A program made the translations under genes and the position numbers. Of a stretch of 64,000 nt of DNA, positions 23,186 to 34,170 are shown piece by piece. The stretch's first letter is position 1. Each line of letters opens with the position of its first letter. The notes beneath the pieces are model-generated. The model saw only the letters and a program-made list of their open reading frames with translations, was not told the DNA's origin and searched no databases. This stretch comes from Daphnia carinata (Eukaryota > Arthropoda > Branchiopoda > Diplostraca > Daphniidae). The stretch is taken from positions 6,170,424 to 6,234,423 of the forward strand of contig NC_081334.1 in the NCBI RefSeq assembly GCF_022539665.2. Direction: 5' to 3'.

Positions 23186-24937
23186 TTACATAAGAGCACT
23201 TTCCTGATTGTTGCCATTTGCCAAAGGTTCGCTTATGAGGCCTCGTTGTGCTTTCGGACATGCAAGATTCTTTTGATTTAAACGGATTATAGCTTTAACC
23301 AAATTTTGCTTCAGACCAAAATAAAATTATTTACCATCCATTCGTGTGAAGAACTGTGAAGAGAATGCGACACTATCTGCTCTGTCAAACCGGGTGAAGA
23401 ATAAAGTGATTGCCACCGGACAGCATCCTGCAAAGAAGTACAACATGGCAAGGATAGATGTGGTGTTCTCCTGCACGATGCCCATTAGAAAAATTAATAA
23501 ATATCTTACGTCTACGTGGGCTTGCAAGAGTCGCTTAATATCAATATCGTTCTCGTCATCTGAAAAGGGATAGGCTGCCAATCGACCGAATTGCAACCAC
23601 AGGTAATAGAGAAAATACTGCCAAAAAATAGCAACAGAAATTTCAAAAACAAACGTGGTTTATGCACATTTATGAAGGCTACCTGGAATGCGTTGAGGAC
23701 AGGAAAATACCTTATGGTGAACGAAGTTGGAGTATGCTCATCTGTCAGTTGGCGCGCCATCAACGATGCTAGTCCGTAGGAGTAAACGGTAATCGTTACG
23801 GCCTAAACGTTAATTACAAATAATGGAAACACTCAATGAACAAGTCAATAACACTATAGAATACTTGAATTAATGCAAATGGGATATTTTTGGCAGCAAA
23901 TTTGATTGTGTCTCCGCAACTCTTCTTAAAAGTCATCAAATTATCTTGGTTGCGCTGGTAATCGGAGAAATCCATGAATATTCCTTGTCGGTTACATCGT
24001 TTCAACAGGGCAAGATTCCACTGTACAACCACTATAGGATGGTTGGAAGCGAGCTCACTTTCGAGTTGCAATCGTTCATGTGGCAGCAATAATCCTAAAA
24101 ATGCGATTAAAACTCTATTGAACGAGGAATCTTATGACATTAAGAAATCAATAAAATATGTTACCAGCATTCTCGAGAGACAATAGAGTGGGGAATACTC
24201 TTTTCAACGGTTTGCAGATAAGACGGAACGTTAACGCCCAACCTAGTACGATCCACCGTGAGTATTGCTCCACTATTTGATAACCCTTTCGGCACAAAAG
24301 AGCAATGGTAATTTGACAATTGTGCAGAGCAACAAGCTTAATGGCACAACTTACTTCTGGCTGACCTTCTTTGATTGACATGACAAAGCTGGCTATAACT
24401 CTTGTCGTTCCAGGCATGGAATGCACCAGTGAAAACCATCGCTACAATTCCCCAGGCGAAAACGGTTGATCGTGATTATCAGAAACAATAAAGTAATATA
24501 CTGTATTTTATGTTTTTAACCTGCATAGAAGTTGAAGTGAAGAAACCCAACAGCAGAATAATGGGTAGTGATGAAGTATATTTGGAACAGTAGGCGGATA
24601 TATCTTCAAATCCCCTGTAGATACAAAGAAATGATGCTCATTAAATAATCGATTCACTGAATCATATTAAAATGAACCATATACTTTTTGCCGTCGTCAT
24701 CCAGTGCAAAATCGTACACAATTGAAAGTCCTATATACGCCATGGTGTAAATGATGAATTCCTTCCAAACAAGCCGGTAAGTACTCCCCGTCCATCTATA
24801 TTACCAAGATTAAATAAATTAGTTAAGAGCTGCTAAGTTGATGAATAAAGGAAATCTGCAAAAGAACGATACCTGAATAACGTTTTGATATTATGACCAA
24901 ATTTAACTGTGGATCCAAACGAAGAATTATCACACAT
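23186..24937 (-). CDS. Bestrophin-like protein 2, altered calcium clasp
   Basis: Ten exons: 24937-24873, 24795-24685, 24614-24521, 24441-24355, 24285-24165, 24094-23865, 23802-23683, 23617-23510, 23427-23335 and 23269-23186, giving 370 residues. Six internal exons have exactly the same length as in bestrophin-1 (111, 94, 87, 121, 108 and 93 nt). It keeps SSLPIILLLGFF, RWFSLVHSMPG and IQAVTITVYS. At the clasp it has YPFSDDENDID (about 292-302) in place of NPFGEDDDD, so calcium gating is doubtful. The start is uncertain: exon 1 is open to an acceptor at 24960, and an 11-nt upstream exon at 25076-25066 (encoding MSSR) would join in phase. Reading through exon 9 would give an alternative 7-residue end (stop at 23311). 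Confidence 0.8.
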
Positions 24938-25634
24938 TTCTTCCACAAAGTTTGGATCTCTAAAGGTTAATCTACTCCGTAACTACTGCACTTGAAAACA
25001 ACCTCACTATAGCTAACAGTGAACTGATCTACAAAACGCAACAAAAGAAACTGGTACATGGAGACCTACTGGACATAATCCTTAGGGAATTTCGACCCAG
25101 CTATCGGTGGGCATTACTCTGTAACTTTTCCAAGACGTTGATATTACGCTACTTTTCCAGAGGGCTACGAAAAGAAATTTCGAAGTCGCATTGTTGAGGG
25201 AAAGAGTGAACTCGACGGAGTTAAATCTCGTTTAAACCTTTTTTCCAACATTAGATGTTTGCTCAACTGTACAGTACTTACAATTCTCTATAGTGTTTGA
25301 GATATAGATAGGACATGTTGAACTTATTACTTTTATCAAACTTAGTTTAACAGCTATTAGCATTTGCAACTTAGACATGTCATTATTAATAAAAGATTTA
25401 AACATCTTATTGGAATTCGTGGTTATTTCTAACGCTAGACTGTCCCGTTTACGGAAAGCACCTCACAATAGCTGACGCTACCACAATTGGACGGCATTAT
25501 TACAAGATTTGATTTCAAAGAAATGAAAATACCTATTTTTAATTGCTACCTGGAAATGAATGGGATGTCTGTCATATAAAGGAAAGAAAGAGCCATACGA
25601 TTACCTGTAGTGCATATTCCTGTTGAGCAGAGAA
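24938..25634. promoter_or_regulatory. Divergent upstream region of bestrophin-2 and the lipase
   Basis: About 700 bp between head-to-head genes. On the lipase side there is a TATA-like element (listed separately). A possible 11-nt first exon of bestrophin-2 lies at 25066-25076. Nothing else is recognisable. Confidence 0.4.
25575..25580 (+). promoter_or_regulatory. TATA box of the lipase gene
   Basis: CATATAAAGG, with its TATAAA core 55 bp upstream of the lipase start codon. The spacing would put transcription start near 25605 and give a very short leader, as is common for secreted digestive genes. Confidence 0.55.
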
Positions 25635-27150
25635 ATGACATTGGCTTATGTCCTTTTCTTACTGGCAATCGGTACCTTTCCTGTCATCGCCCAAGGTAGT
25701 ATCCCAATTCAATCTAAGACATCCGAAAAACGTGATCATTTGTCTCGAATTTGTTTTCACTTTACTGATGCGTACTAACAGATGACTTTTGCACTAATGC
25801 ACAAGTTGATCCGATGCCAGCAATGAAAACACACTTTCTCCTCTGGACCAGGTGATGCGCCCACTGGCACCTATAACTTATATCCAATCGCTTTTTCCTT
25901 TTGGGGTTTGTGTGCTTATTTGTTTGTTTTAGACGCAATCCTAAAGTATTTGAAGAATTACAAATCGGCGATGTATTGGGCCTGACGCTTTCAAATTATG
26001 TTCGGACGAATCCCACAAGGATCTATGTCCATGGTTGGACAGAAAATGGCCAAAATAGTTTAAGCCGCAATTTACGCGATGGTAGGTTACTATAAGTAAA
26101 AAAAAAACAGAGGATTAACCACTGACCAAATTAAGTTTAAATTGAGAATACCATTTCTAACAGGTTTCCTACTGAGAGAAGACTGTAACTTTATTGCAGT
26201 TGATTGGAGTTTGCTAGCTCTCGCCCTTTCCTATCCAACAGCTGCCTCGAATGTCCAGTCAGTCGGTGTACTTACTGGAAATCTGGTGAACTTTCTCATT
26301 TCACAAGGAGCTGATCAGAGCCAATTTCATTTGATGGGTTTCAGTCTAGGGGCACACGTTGTTGGCCGAGCAGGGCTAACCACAAACGGCAGACTCCCTA
26401 GAATAACAGGTATTACAGTATACGAAATTAGCTTATTGTCAGGCAAGTTAAAACTCCTAAATTACGTTTTACCTATACGAAGGGTTTGATCCGGCATTTC
26501 CATGTTTTGATAAATCCGAAGTTGACGATATCCTGGACAAAACGGATGCCCAATTTGTTGATATTATCCATACCAATGCCGGTACCATTTTAGACAAGCG
26601 TTTCGGATTCCCACTGGCACTTGGACATGCTGATTTTTGGCCTAATGGTGGGTCCCTGCAGCCGGTATGGGATTCAAAAAGCTAATTCCTTCCAGTTGTT
26701 ACACATTTACAGTGTGCCATGTCGTAGGGATGCGGTCTGGTCGAGGAAAGTACTGCTGTAAAGATAGGGAACATTCTTGACATTTTTGACGAAGGTAAAA
26801 TTCTGTTGCATTATTTTTACCATGTTACGATGGAAACAAGATGATTCTTACATACTGATCAAATTTTAATACTGCAGCGTGTAGCCACCGACGGGCGGTG
26901 CAGTATTTTGCAGAATCAATCAACAGTGCCGTTCCGTTCAACTCCACCCAGTGCGACTCGTACTCCCAGTTTCAGCTTGGATCCTGTCCTGAAAATCTCA
27001 AGACCTCAATGGGTCTGTTCGTGTCAGCAACGTAAGCACACAATTCTGCCTATGATACCAGTTATAATTTAAAGTAATTTTCTTTAAACTAGAGCCACTG
27101 GAAATTTTTTCCTCAACACGAACTCTCATAAGCCTTTTGCAGAGGGTTAA
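25635..27150 (+). CDS. Secreted pancreatic-lipase-family lipase
   Basis: Eight exons: 25635-25695, 25782-25851, 25933-26081, 26164-26409, 26483-26664, 26728-26794, 26878-27031 and 27093-27150, giving 328 residues. An alpha/beta-hydrolase that cleaves lipid esters outside the cell. A signal peptide (TLAYVLFLLAIGTFPVIAQ) precedes the mature chain. YVHGWTENG is the oxyanion-side motif. The catalytic triad is visible: Ser154 in GFSLG, Asp178 in GFDPAFP and His262 in CSHRRA. Paired Cys residues fit the family disulphides. There is no C-terminal PLAT domain and the lid loop is short, as in the insect single-domain lipase/phospholipase A1 group, so phospholipase activity cannot be excluded. A food-lipid role is likely. 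Its own TATA box (25575) and AATAAA (27209) bracket it. Confidence 0.88.
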
Positions 27151-27208
27151 AGAAACCAATGCATTTCAAGAAGATCATTTGAAATGTATGATTATTTAAA
27201 GTCATTCA

Positions 27209-27214
27209 AATAAA
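27209..27214 (+). terminator. Poly(A) signal of the lipase gene
   Basis: AATAAA 59 nt after the lipase stop codon, in an AT-rich stretch just before the 3' end of the convergent bestrophin-3 gene. Confidence 0.55.
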
Positions 27215-27309
27215 TTAATACTTAAAAAGAAAAGGTTAGATCAACAAGCAATTTTTTCCATTGGGTTTCCTGGTGCTTACACATGTAGTAAGCTACTACT
27301 TATTGAAGC

Positions 27310-29193
27310 TTATTTCGTTAATTCGATGTCACCGAAAGAATTGCGCCTTTCCTCCAACATTCGGCTCTTGGCGTGCTCCTTGATGATAAAAACCCGTTAT
27401 AATTAATACAAAGGTTACTTCCCTTGGCAAGCTTTGAAACTACTCACAATCCAGATATGAGATGGATTACGAATGGAAGTCATAACCACTTTTTCGATGG
27501 GAGACGCCTCAACGTAAATTGACTGTAATCGAATGGCGCCCTGGAAATAAGGGAACAATTTAGTTATCTATGTCAACTGAATGTAGCGTATAGTAAGGGC
27601 TACAGAAATAAATAAAAAGCAATACTTCAATATGGGAGTAGAGCAGCTGCTTCACATCGATATCATCCTTATCTTCGCCGAAAGGATAGCTGGCCATGCG
27701 TCCGAATTTCAACCACGAATAAAACAGGAAGAACTGCATTTCGTTCAAGAAAATTCGTGACAGAGCACAGTAAAGGGCAAATGCGGCAAACGTGTTTCTA
27801 ATAACTTATGAATAATTGCGAGTCAATTTACATACTGGAATGAAATTGGCGACAGGGAAGTAGCCAGAAACAAAGGACACGACAGTGGATTCCCATCTTC
27901 CATCAGGCGCCAGTTTTGAAGGCATACGAGCCATTAATGACGCTAAACCATATGCGTACACAGCAATAGTGACTACCTGTATTTTGAAACCGATTAAACG
28001 AGCAAAATTGATTGACTATATACCGTTTGGCAATCATCTGTAGAAAACGTACCTGAATAAGGGCATGCGGAATGTTTTTAGTGGCAAATTTGATGGTGTT
28101 ATTGCAATTTTTCTTGAACAGCATTAAGCAGTCGAGGTTTCTAGTGTAGTCAGCTGGGACGTAATACATACCCCTCCTAGCGCATACTCGCAATAAGCCC
28201 AGATTCCAGTTGACGACGATGAGGGAATGATTTTTAATGGATGGTTCCATCTCCAGTCTTAAACGTTCATGCTCCAATAACAACCCTGCGTACTTAGGCC
28301 ATCTGAAACTGTTTTGGCCAGATTAGACGAGGTGTTATACCTTCGTTTTGAAGGGACATCAAATCTGGGTAAGCTTCTTTTAGTCCTGGGCAAACCAAAC
28401 GAAATACCAATGCCCAACTCAAGACAATCCATCTAGCGTATTGCTGAACGATTGCTTCTCCCTTAAAAAAAAGTGATATTTTAAGAAGAATTATTCTGTG
28501 CAAGTGATTTTAACACAATCTTACGTCTGGTTGATTTTCTTTGAGTGAGTTGACAAAGTAAGCTGTTACTTTGCTGGTGCCTGGAATGGAATTTACCAAG
28601 GAAAACCAACGCTAAACAGAAGCATTTTCCGTTTAGTGGCATATTTTACTAGATCTGTTTCATCACCGTACAGTACCTGCATGGCAGTTGAAGTAAAGAA
28701 ACCTAGAAGCAAGACGAGTTGCAATGAAGAGACAAACTTTGAACAATAGGCAGCTAGATCTTCAAAATGCCTGCAAAGCAGAAAGAACTACGTGAGTGAG
28801 AGTTGAAAATTACAATAAATAGTTTTACTATCATCTGACTGTTTATCGGCATTCGTTAACGCGAAATCATGTACGATGGTGATAAAGATGTAGAGGGACA
28901 TGTAAACCAGGAACTCCTTCCATATAAGACAGTAAATACTTCTTTTCCACCTGAAAAAAAGGGAATAACAATAAATAAGATGCTAAAAAGACAAAAATGT
29001 ACAATTTCTTCAGCATTGCTGTATGGAATTCAAACCTGAAGACAATTTTAATGTTTTCACCAAAGCGGCTAGCCGTTGCTGTTCCAAAATCATCATATTC
29101 TCGCGAAAACTTTTTAGACAAACGGAGAGCGTGGCCAATTTTTTGCATGTTTGTCCGTGGTTTTGGAGGTGCTTCTCTAGCTGGTGTATGCAT
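27310..29193 (-). CDS. Bestrophin-like protein 3, altered calcium clasp
   Basis: Ten exons: 29193-29036, 28950-28840, 28770-28677, 28611-28525, 28461-28341, 28285-28053, 27976-27836, 27733-27626, 27540-27448 and 27378-27310, giving 404 residues. The start ATG at 29193 opens a basic, Pro-rich N-terminus (about 40 residues) before FGENIKIVFRW. The channel core is as in the other two copies. The clasp reads YPFGEDKDDID (about 331-341): Asn is Tyr and one Asp is Lys. Exon 7 is 21 nt longer than in the paralogues and adds residues to the extramembrane loop before the last helix. The donor of exon 2 (CA|GTCAGA) is weak but restores the 111-nt exon shared by all three genes. The terminal exon was chosen over read-through because its phase and position match. 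Confidence 0.82.
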
Positions 29194-29585
29194 ATTGGCA
29201 CTTGCAGGCCGTGCAACAAAACGATCGTCTGTTCAACCTAGTTACAAAAATGTTTCTGTTAGCTTCAATTGGGAACAGCGATTTACTCAATGTAAGACCT
29301 ATCCCTGAATGCATTATTTTCTTCGTTTATCGCACATCATCCGGAAGTTGTGGTAGACATTTTGGCTTCACCCTACCCCCGCCTAACAAAGGGAATGTGG
29401 TAAGGGGTGTAGAGGTCGTCGTTAACCGTCAAGTCAACGAAAACCTTTAGTATACGGCCAATACAATTTCAATATTTCAATAAAGCAAACCAAAAATGCC
29501 ATTTTTTTTCCATGGTTCAAGGGTTCACCACCACTTCCTTTACTGTATACCATTGTTGTGTAACTGTGTAAGTTGTTCTTGAATT
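29194..29585. other. Gap upstream of bestrophin-3, no gene seen
   Basis: Contains the bestrophin-3 promoter. Small open frames on both strands resemble nothing known. Confidence 0.5.
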
Positions 29586-29983
29586 TCATTGTGCAATATT
29601 TATCATTGCTGGAGAAAAACACAACAATACCGAATTTCAAGTTCTTAAATTTTTCATACATTCGTCAATCCTCACGACCCAGCGAATAAAGTCTCAGAGG
29701 GTAGATAGGAGACGACACTACCTGAGTGGCGGGAAAAAATCATAACAAAAATGGCGCGAAGGAGATTGCTATTAGTCGGCAGTACAATGTGAGGCGACGA
29801 AAAAAATTGGTCAACTACGTTTGATGTTAAGACACCTTGCCCAATGAATCCTACAACAAATGAAACATATACACATAAATATTATGGTAAGAACTAAGTA
29901 CTGCTTTCCGATGCAAAAATTTCTTATTTACCGGCATGGTTCGTAGCCTCCACCGCCTCCAGCAATGGCGGCAACTTTGCCAT
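29586..29983 (-). CDS. Possible small three-exon protein, 67 residues, unknown
   Basis: I do not recognise this protein. Three segments, 29983-29932, 29850-29722 and 29608-29586, join in phase with canonical GT/AG ends and 81-113 bp introns into 67 residues. The model starts MAKLPPLLEAVEATNHAGF and has a hydrophobic stretch near residues 47-55 (LLRAIFVMIF). The middle exon has no stop over 129 nt and a non-random composition. There is no signal peptide and no conserved motif that I can name. It could be an annotated small protein of arthropods, part of a longer gene, or a chance combination of splice-like sites. Confidence 0.35.
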
Positions 29984-30889
29984 TTGAAGCCTTTCCCCAA
30001 ACAAAAAGTTGAGGGCTGCTTTACAGAAGCTTTCAACCACACACTCTTTGAAAAGATAACACATTTCCGAATCGACTCATATGATTGCCATGCTAAATGT
30101 TACTTGTTCTAGTGTTTACTGGTTCTAAAGTATGATGAACTTTTTGTTTTTACCCTTTTTGTACCGATTGGTGAATGACGATACGTTGTTTCTCCAAAAT
30201 AGGAAAGCCAACATGTAATAACCAACTCCTCAAGGGCTTCGTCCACTCAGTCTTCTGGGTGATTAATACATTTTTTTTCCACTTTCAGGAATTGCTGGCC
30301 GGAACTATTACTGAAGAAAGCAACCTGTAACAACTAACGAATACGCCACACTGGAGATAATAACCAGGACGTCTATGGCGTGGGCTGCGGTAATTGGAAT
30401 TTGCTGAGCTCTGCACTGACACCTGACGAGAAAGATTCGACCTTTAGGATACGTAAATAATAAACGAATGTTTATGTGTGCTCAGTAAATTTTGCTATTT
30501 GTAAGTGACTGTAAATAAAATGCTAAACACATATTTGGTAAGAAAAAATGTAATTTATTTGACTTTATTTGCCGAAAATGTAGAATTTTGTGGAGAAAGG
30601 TTATCGTGAAATAAAATTTTGACAGAGTATGAGAATTGAATTTGAAATATATACAAGGAAAATGGGAATGGAATTTTGAATATGTACACGGAAATTGTAA
30701 TTGAATTTGGAATGTGTACATGAAAAATGGGATAGAATTTCTTTACGGACTATATACAAATTTCACCAAGCATTGTGAAGAAAATACATCACAAAATTCG
30801 TGACAGGGGCACCGTTTATAGGCCGCGGGGATGACAGATCGCGTAATCCCGCATAGATTTAGGAGAAATGGGCTGACACAAACAGCTTG
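29984..30889. other. Intergenic, with a strong but unassigned plus-strand acceptor
   Basis: No gene is established. A good plus-strand acceptor (polypyrimidine run then CAG) ends at about 30288, and short open stretches follow (one ends at about 30461). They do not join upstream exons that I can find. A degenerate AT-rich repeat lies near 30633-30735. Confidence 0.4.
30633..30735. repeat. Three degenerate copies of a ~33-bp AT-rich repeat
   Basis: Three successive blocks share the order GAATTTG, then AATATGTACA-like, then GGAAAATGGG-like. They are diverged and non-coding. No wider significance is visible. Confidence 0.5.
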
Positions 30890-32203
30890 TTAAAGATTTT
30901 TGCATACAAAGTTTGTAGGATAATGCGACATCAATTCGACCATGTAGTCAGCCGATGGCACAACTATCATGTTCGACGGAGGGGCATTAACCCAGTCAAC
31001 TTTAAAACAACCGTCAGGTTCAGGTAGCTTTACGTCCTTAGGGTACAAGCGTTCTCCGTTCACGAACAACTTGATTTTCAGCTTCCGGCCTTCGATAAGC
31101 GTTCCATCATAAAGCAGGAAAGCTTTTCGAGCGTCGTTAGGGCGACGGAAAACCACGTTAGCCTTGCCATTGTACACGCCGTTCTCATTCAAATGCATGC
31201 TGAAAAATTGCACGGGTCCTGCAAGTTTTTCAAACAAGCCAACAACCTCTTCGGAAGGTACAGAAAGAGGAATGTTGGATACATGCAAATACTCTTCGTC
31301 CGGTTGTCTTTTGACTTCGTAAGTAGGTGAAGAAATATAAGGCCGAATACAGTCCATAACGAAAACGTAAGGAAGAAAAGGTGGATGACCATCTTCCAAA
31401 CGTTTCAATGGTGTTTTCTCCTGATATTTCTCACTGTTAAGCTGGACCGGCTCGGCGTCTGCGAATTTGGACACAACAGATGTTTCGCTGGAGAAAGGCG
31501 TCACTAGCGGTGCGGATATTGCGATATCATCGGCAATTTCCGTTGACGAGGGGACATCACTGTCCAACAACTTGGCCGCTCGTTTTTTGGCCTTTCGACG
31601 CTCCTTCAGGGCGGCATTTCTCTTCTGTTGTTTCGATGGTAGAGGCACAGTTGAAGCTTCTAATAGCTGTTCGGTAGGAGCAGTAGCTTCATCATCCAAT
31701 GGTTCAAATGTAGGATCAGAGACGACACTCCCTGTGGTAGGTTGGATTTGCTCTGCTCGTCCAAAGGCTTCCCGAACGGGTATGGGGGAAACCGGTTCGG
31801 CTTTCCGAACGGGGATAGGAGAAACCGGTTCAGCTTTCCGAACGGGGATACGGGAATCCGGTTCGGCTTTCCGAACGGGGATTCGAGTCTCATTACCCTG
31901 ATGTTCTGGGCGACCGATGGTGCTGGAAGGGATACGCACCGGGATTCGAGAACGAATCAATTTTACCTCTTCTGGTTGCTTGAGGAGTGCAGAAGCGCAT
32001 GGTGGCGTCTTAACTGCGAGAGGAGATGTTGTACGCGCCTCTGTCGCGGAAGGTTTCGCAGGAAGTGCAGGTGTCGTAGAAGTAGCCGGCCTGGCAAGGG
32101 ACTTGCGAATGCCCGATGATAAGGCACGGCCATGCACTTCTGGAAAAGCCTTCTTCTTCCCCGGGAGTGGTAATGGGGTTGGAAATGCTGAGCTGAAAGG
32201 CAT
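30890..32203 (-). CDS. Intronless RRM-domain RNA-binding protein
   Basis: A single uninterrupted frame of 437 residues, or up to 515 from an upstream ATG at 32437. The C-terminal third carries one RNA-recognition motif (about 304-381), with YLHVSNIPL as RNP2 and GKANVVF as RNP1, followed by about 55 conserved-looking residues. The N-terminal part is basic and disordered, with four tandem 11-residue copies of RIPVRKAEPxS type (about 100-145) and a Lys/Arg-rich patch (KERRKAKKRAAK, about 210). The lack of introns in this intron-rich neighbourhood suggests origin by retroposition. I cannot name the RRM subfamily. I start at 32203 because the upstream extension is low-complexity and UTR-like. Confidence 0.75.
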   Translation of the reverse strand: MPFSSAFPTPLPLPGKKKAFPEVHGRALSSGIRKSLARPATSTTPALPAKPSATEARTTSPLAVKTPPCASALLKQPEEVKLIRSRIPVRIPSSTIGRPEHQGNETRIPVRKAEPDSRIPVRKAEPVSPIPVRKAEPVSPIPVREAFGRAEQIQPTTGSVVSDPTFEPLDDEATAPTEQLLEASTVPLPSKQQKRNAALKERRKAKKRAAKLLDSDVPSSTEIADDIAISAPLVTPFSSETSVVSKFADAEPVQLNSEKYQEKTPLKRLEDGHPPFLPYVFVMDCIRPYISSPTYEVKRQPDEEYLHVSNIPLSVPSEEVVGLFEKLAGPVQFFSMHLNENGVYNGKANVVFRRPNDARKAFLLYDGTLIEGRKLKIKLFVNGERLYPKDVKLPEPDGCFKVDWVNAPPSNMIVVPSADYMVELMSHYPTNFVCKNL

Positions 32204-32910
32204 TTCGATGAAAATGACACACAATGAAGGTGACGATGGAGGAAATGGGGTGAAAAACGAGGAGAGATGGAATAGTTCTGAAAAGAACTGTTGATGAAGA
32301 CTGTGGTGGATGCGATGAATACGAGGAGGTTTGACACGAGGTGTGGTAAGAGGTAACTGCGAGAATTCGGAGAAAACTGCGATTACTCTTAGGAGAAATG
32401 GTGCTTCCTTTTGTACGATCCATGGTGTGCCTATCACCCACCATGGTCACTTCAGGCTTCCTTTTTCATTTTTGACGAAATGTTTGCAAACCTATGGCAC
32501 TCCGAACCCCATTTTTGTGAACTTAATATTATTTCCCACAAAATTCAAAATAGAAATGATTGTTTTTGTCAACCTATAAATATTAAAACTTAATTAATTG
32601 GTTGGGTTAGCCAAGTTGCAAGTGTATCATTACACTTGCATTACCGAAAGGTGATGTGGCAATGCCGCTGCACAAGCGGTGGAAAAAAAAATAAAAATAC
32701 AAATTTTTAAAGGATTGCTATGTTTATTTTATTTTTTTAACAACAAAAAATGACTAAAAAAAAATTTAAATATAAAAACAAGAGTAACAACGAAGAGACT
32801 TAAATCAAGTTCTATTAAAATCCTGTTATAAATGTCCCAATGAGAAATGTTTTCCATTAAAATGCCCCAGCATCCGTAATAAAGATCAGCGTCAAAACGA
32901 TTTAGGTTCT
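32204..32910. other. Gap between the RRM and CAP genes
   Basis: Contains the RRM gene promoter and the CAP gene 3' UTR. A minus-strand AATAAA lies at 32723-32728, about 185 nt after the CAP stop. An alternative upstream start of the RRM frame (32437) also lies here. Nothing else is seen. Confidence 0.5.
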
Positions 32911-34084
32911 TCACGCACAAAGTCCATCTTTGGGTACGGTGGGAGATGGACAAGCCGTGGCAGCCGTACCAGATTTGTACACTGGTGAAGAGAGATAATT
33001 TCCAGCAATGGCATCTGTAAATTATACACGCGAAAAAACCATAGCTTCAATAATATTTCTAGATGTCTATATGGTCAACAAATAGTAGGAACTTTTGCAC
33101 CACCACTATTAGGGCTAATTGAAATTTTAAAAAATTAAAAGGTATTTTGTTGGACTTACAATTGCAAACGTAAAATAGTTTGTAGGGATATTGTGGTTGG
33201 AAGTTGGTGTCATAATACGAAACAATTCCGCAACCAATCTTGAACGTTGTTGCCCATACCATTTGGGTGTAGTGACCAATCACTCCTGCCGGGCTTGAAC
33301 TGTGACATTTCATTTAAGATATGCTTAACTTAAATTTTTTTAAATTAATATTCAATGACTTACGGGAAGGACGTCACGTAAGACTGCCTCATGATTGCTA
33401 CTTCATTGTACCAGCTTTGGATCATACTTGTCCAGTTAGCCGTCTTCATTTCTCTAGTTGAAAATTGGATGGCCAAGTTCTGACCAACTTTAAAGCGAGC
33501 TAAATCAAAATTACTGTAAGATTAAATCAATCTTAAATTATTAGCATTGTGGGGTAATCCCCCCAAGAATTGTGTTTCAGTAACTTACCAACATTTCGAT
33601 CGGCATCGTGAGTGAAGACGCATTGCTGCGCGTGAGTCTGGGCCATAAGAGCTATTTCGTCATCCCAGGTCTGTGTGTGAAAATTTGGATTTAGGTGATG
33701 GCCAAACTAGCTAAAGAGCAATCGTTATGTCAAAGTACTATTTCTCTCATGTTGGCAGCAGCTGGTTGAGGTCCGGGAGATCCCCGTGTTTCCAGTCCTT
33801 TAGCAACTCGACGACGCAGTTGGTTATGAATGCTAACGATCAAAGTTTTGTCAGCAGCTGTAAAATTCAACGGAATGGTCCTCATACACGCAGTTCCGTA
33901 CGATGTTGGCTAAACGTTTCATAAATTATATTAAGAAAATTATTTCGCGAAAAAAATGAAGTCACATTGTTTTGTGATAGTTACTTGCCTTATACTTGCA
34001 CATAGTATTCTGGGCGCTTATGGTACAATAGTCGAAAGACATGGCCGAGCTAACCAAAAGGAAAATTACGGAAAAACGCAACAT
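32911..34084 (-). CDS. Secreted CAP-superfamily protein (antigen 5-like)
   Basis: Six exons: 34084-33989, 33909-33739, 33670-33589, 33499-33364, 33299-33160 and 33014-32911, giving 242 residues. A signal peptide ([16 protein letters not shown]) is followed by a short Cys-containing region and one CAP domain. [12 protein letters not shown] and GPQPAAANM match the start of arthropod antigen-5 proteins. [16 protein letters not shown] is the CAP signature with its cavity His, and SWYNEV holds the cavity Glu. CNYAIAGNY closes the fold. The biochemical role of this group is unsettled; an extracellular or immune-related role is usual. Intron 1 has a GC donor with a perfect consensus (AAG|GCAAGT). 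A TATA box lies 80 bp upstream. I infer no toxicity from membership of this superfamily. Confidence 0.88.
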
Positions 34085-34162
34085 GCTCGGACTTTTTGCG
34101 TTATTTAGGAGAACGTGAAGACAGGTAAGGAAGAGATGATCACCAGAAGGCAACTGTTCGAC

Positions 34163-34170
34163 TTTATATA
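34163..34170 (-). promoter_or_regulatory. TATA box of the CAP gene
   Basis: TATATAAA on the minus strand, about 80 bp upstream of the CAP start codon. It is a full consensus match with the spacing expected for a short leader. Confidence 0.6.

Noticed and set aside
28829-28839. Donor GTAAAA for bestrophin-3 exon 2
   Set aside because: It has a better consensus but breaks the frame. GTCAGA 11 nt earlier keeps phase and the 111-nt exon length shared by the paralogues.
31467-32294. Plus-strand open frames antisense to the RRM gene
   Set aside because: They mirror the low-complexity, repeat-rich part of the minus-strand gene and have no independent signals.
32911-34084. Reading the CAP protein as a venom component
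   Set aside because: CAP proteins are widespread non-venom secreted proteins. Nothing in the sequence or context indicates a venom role.
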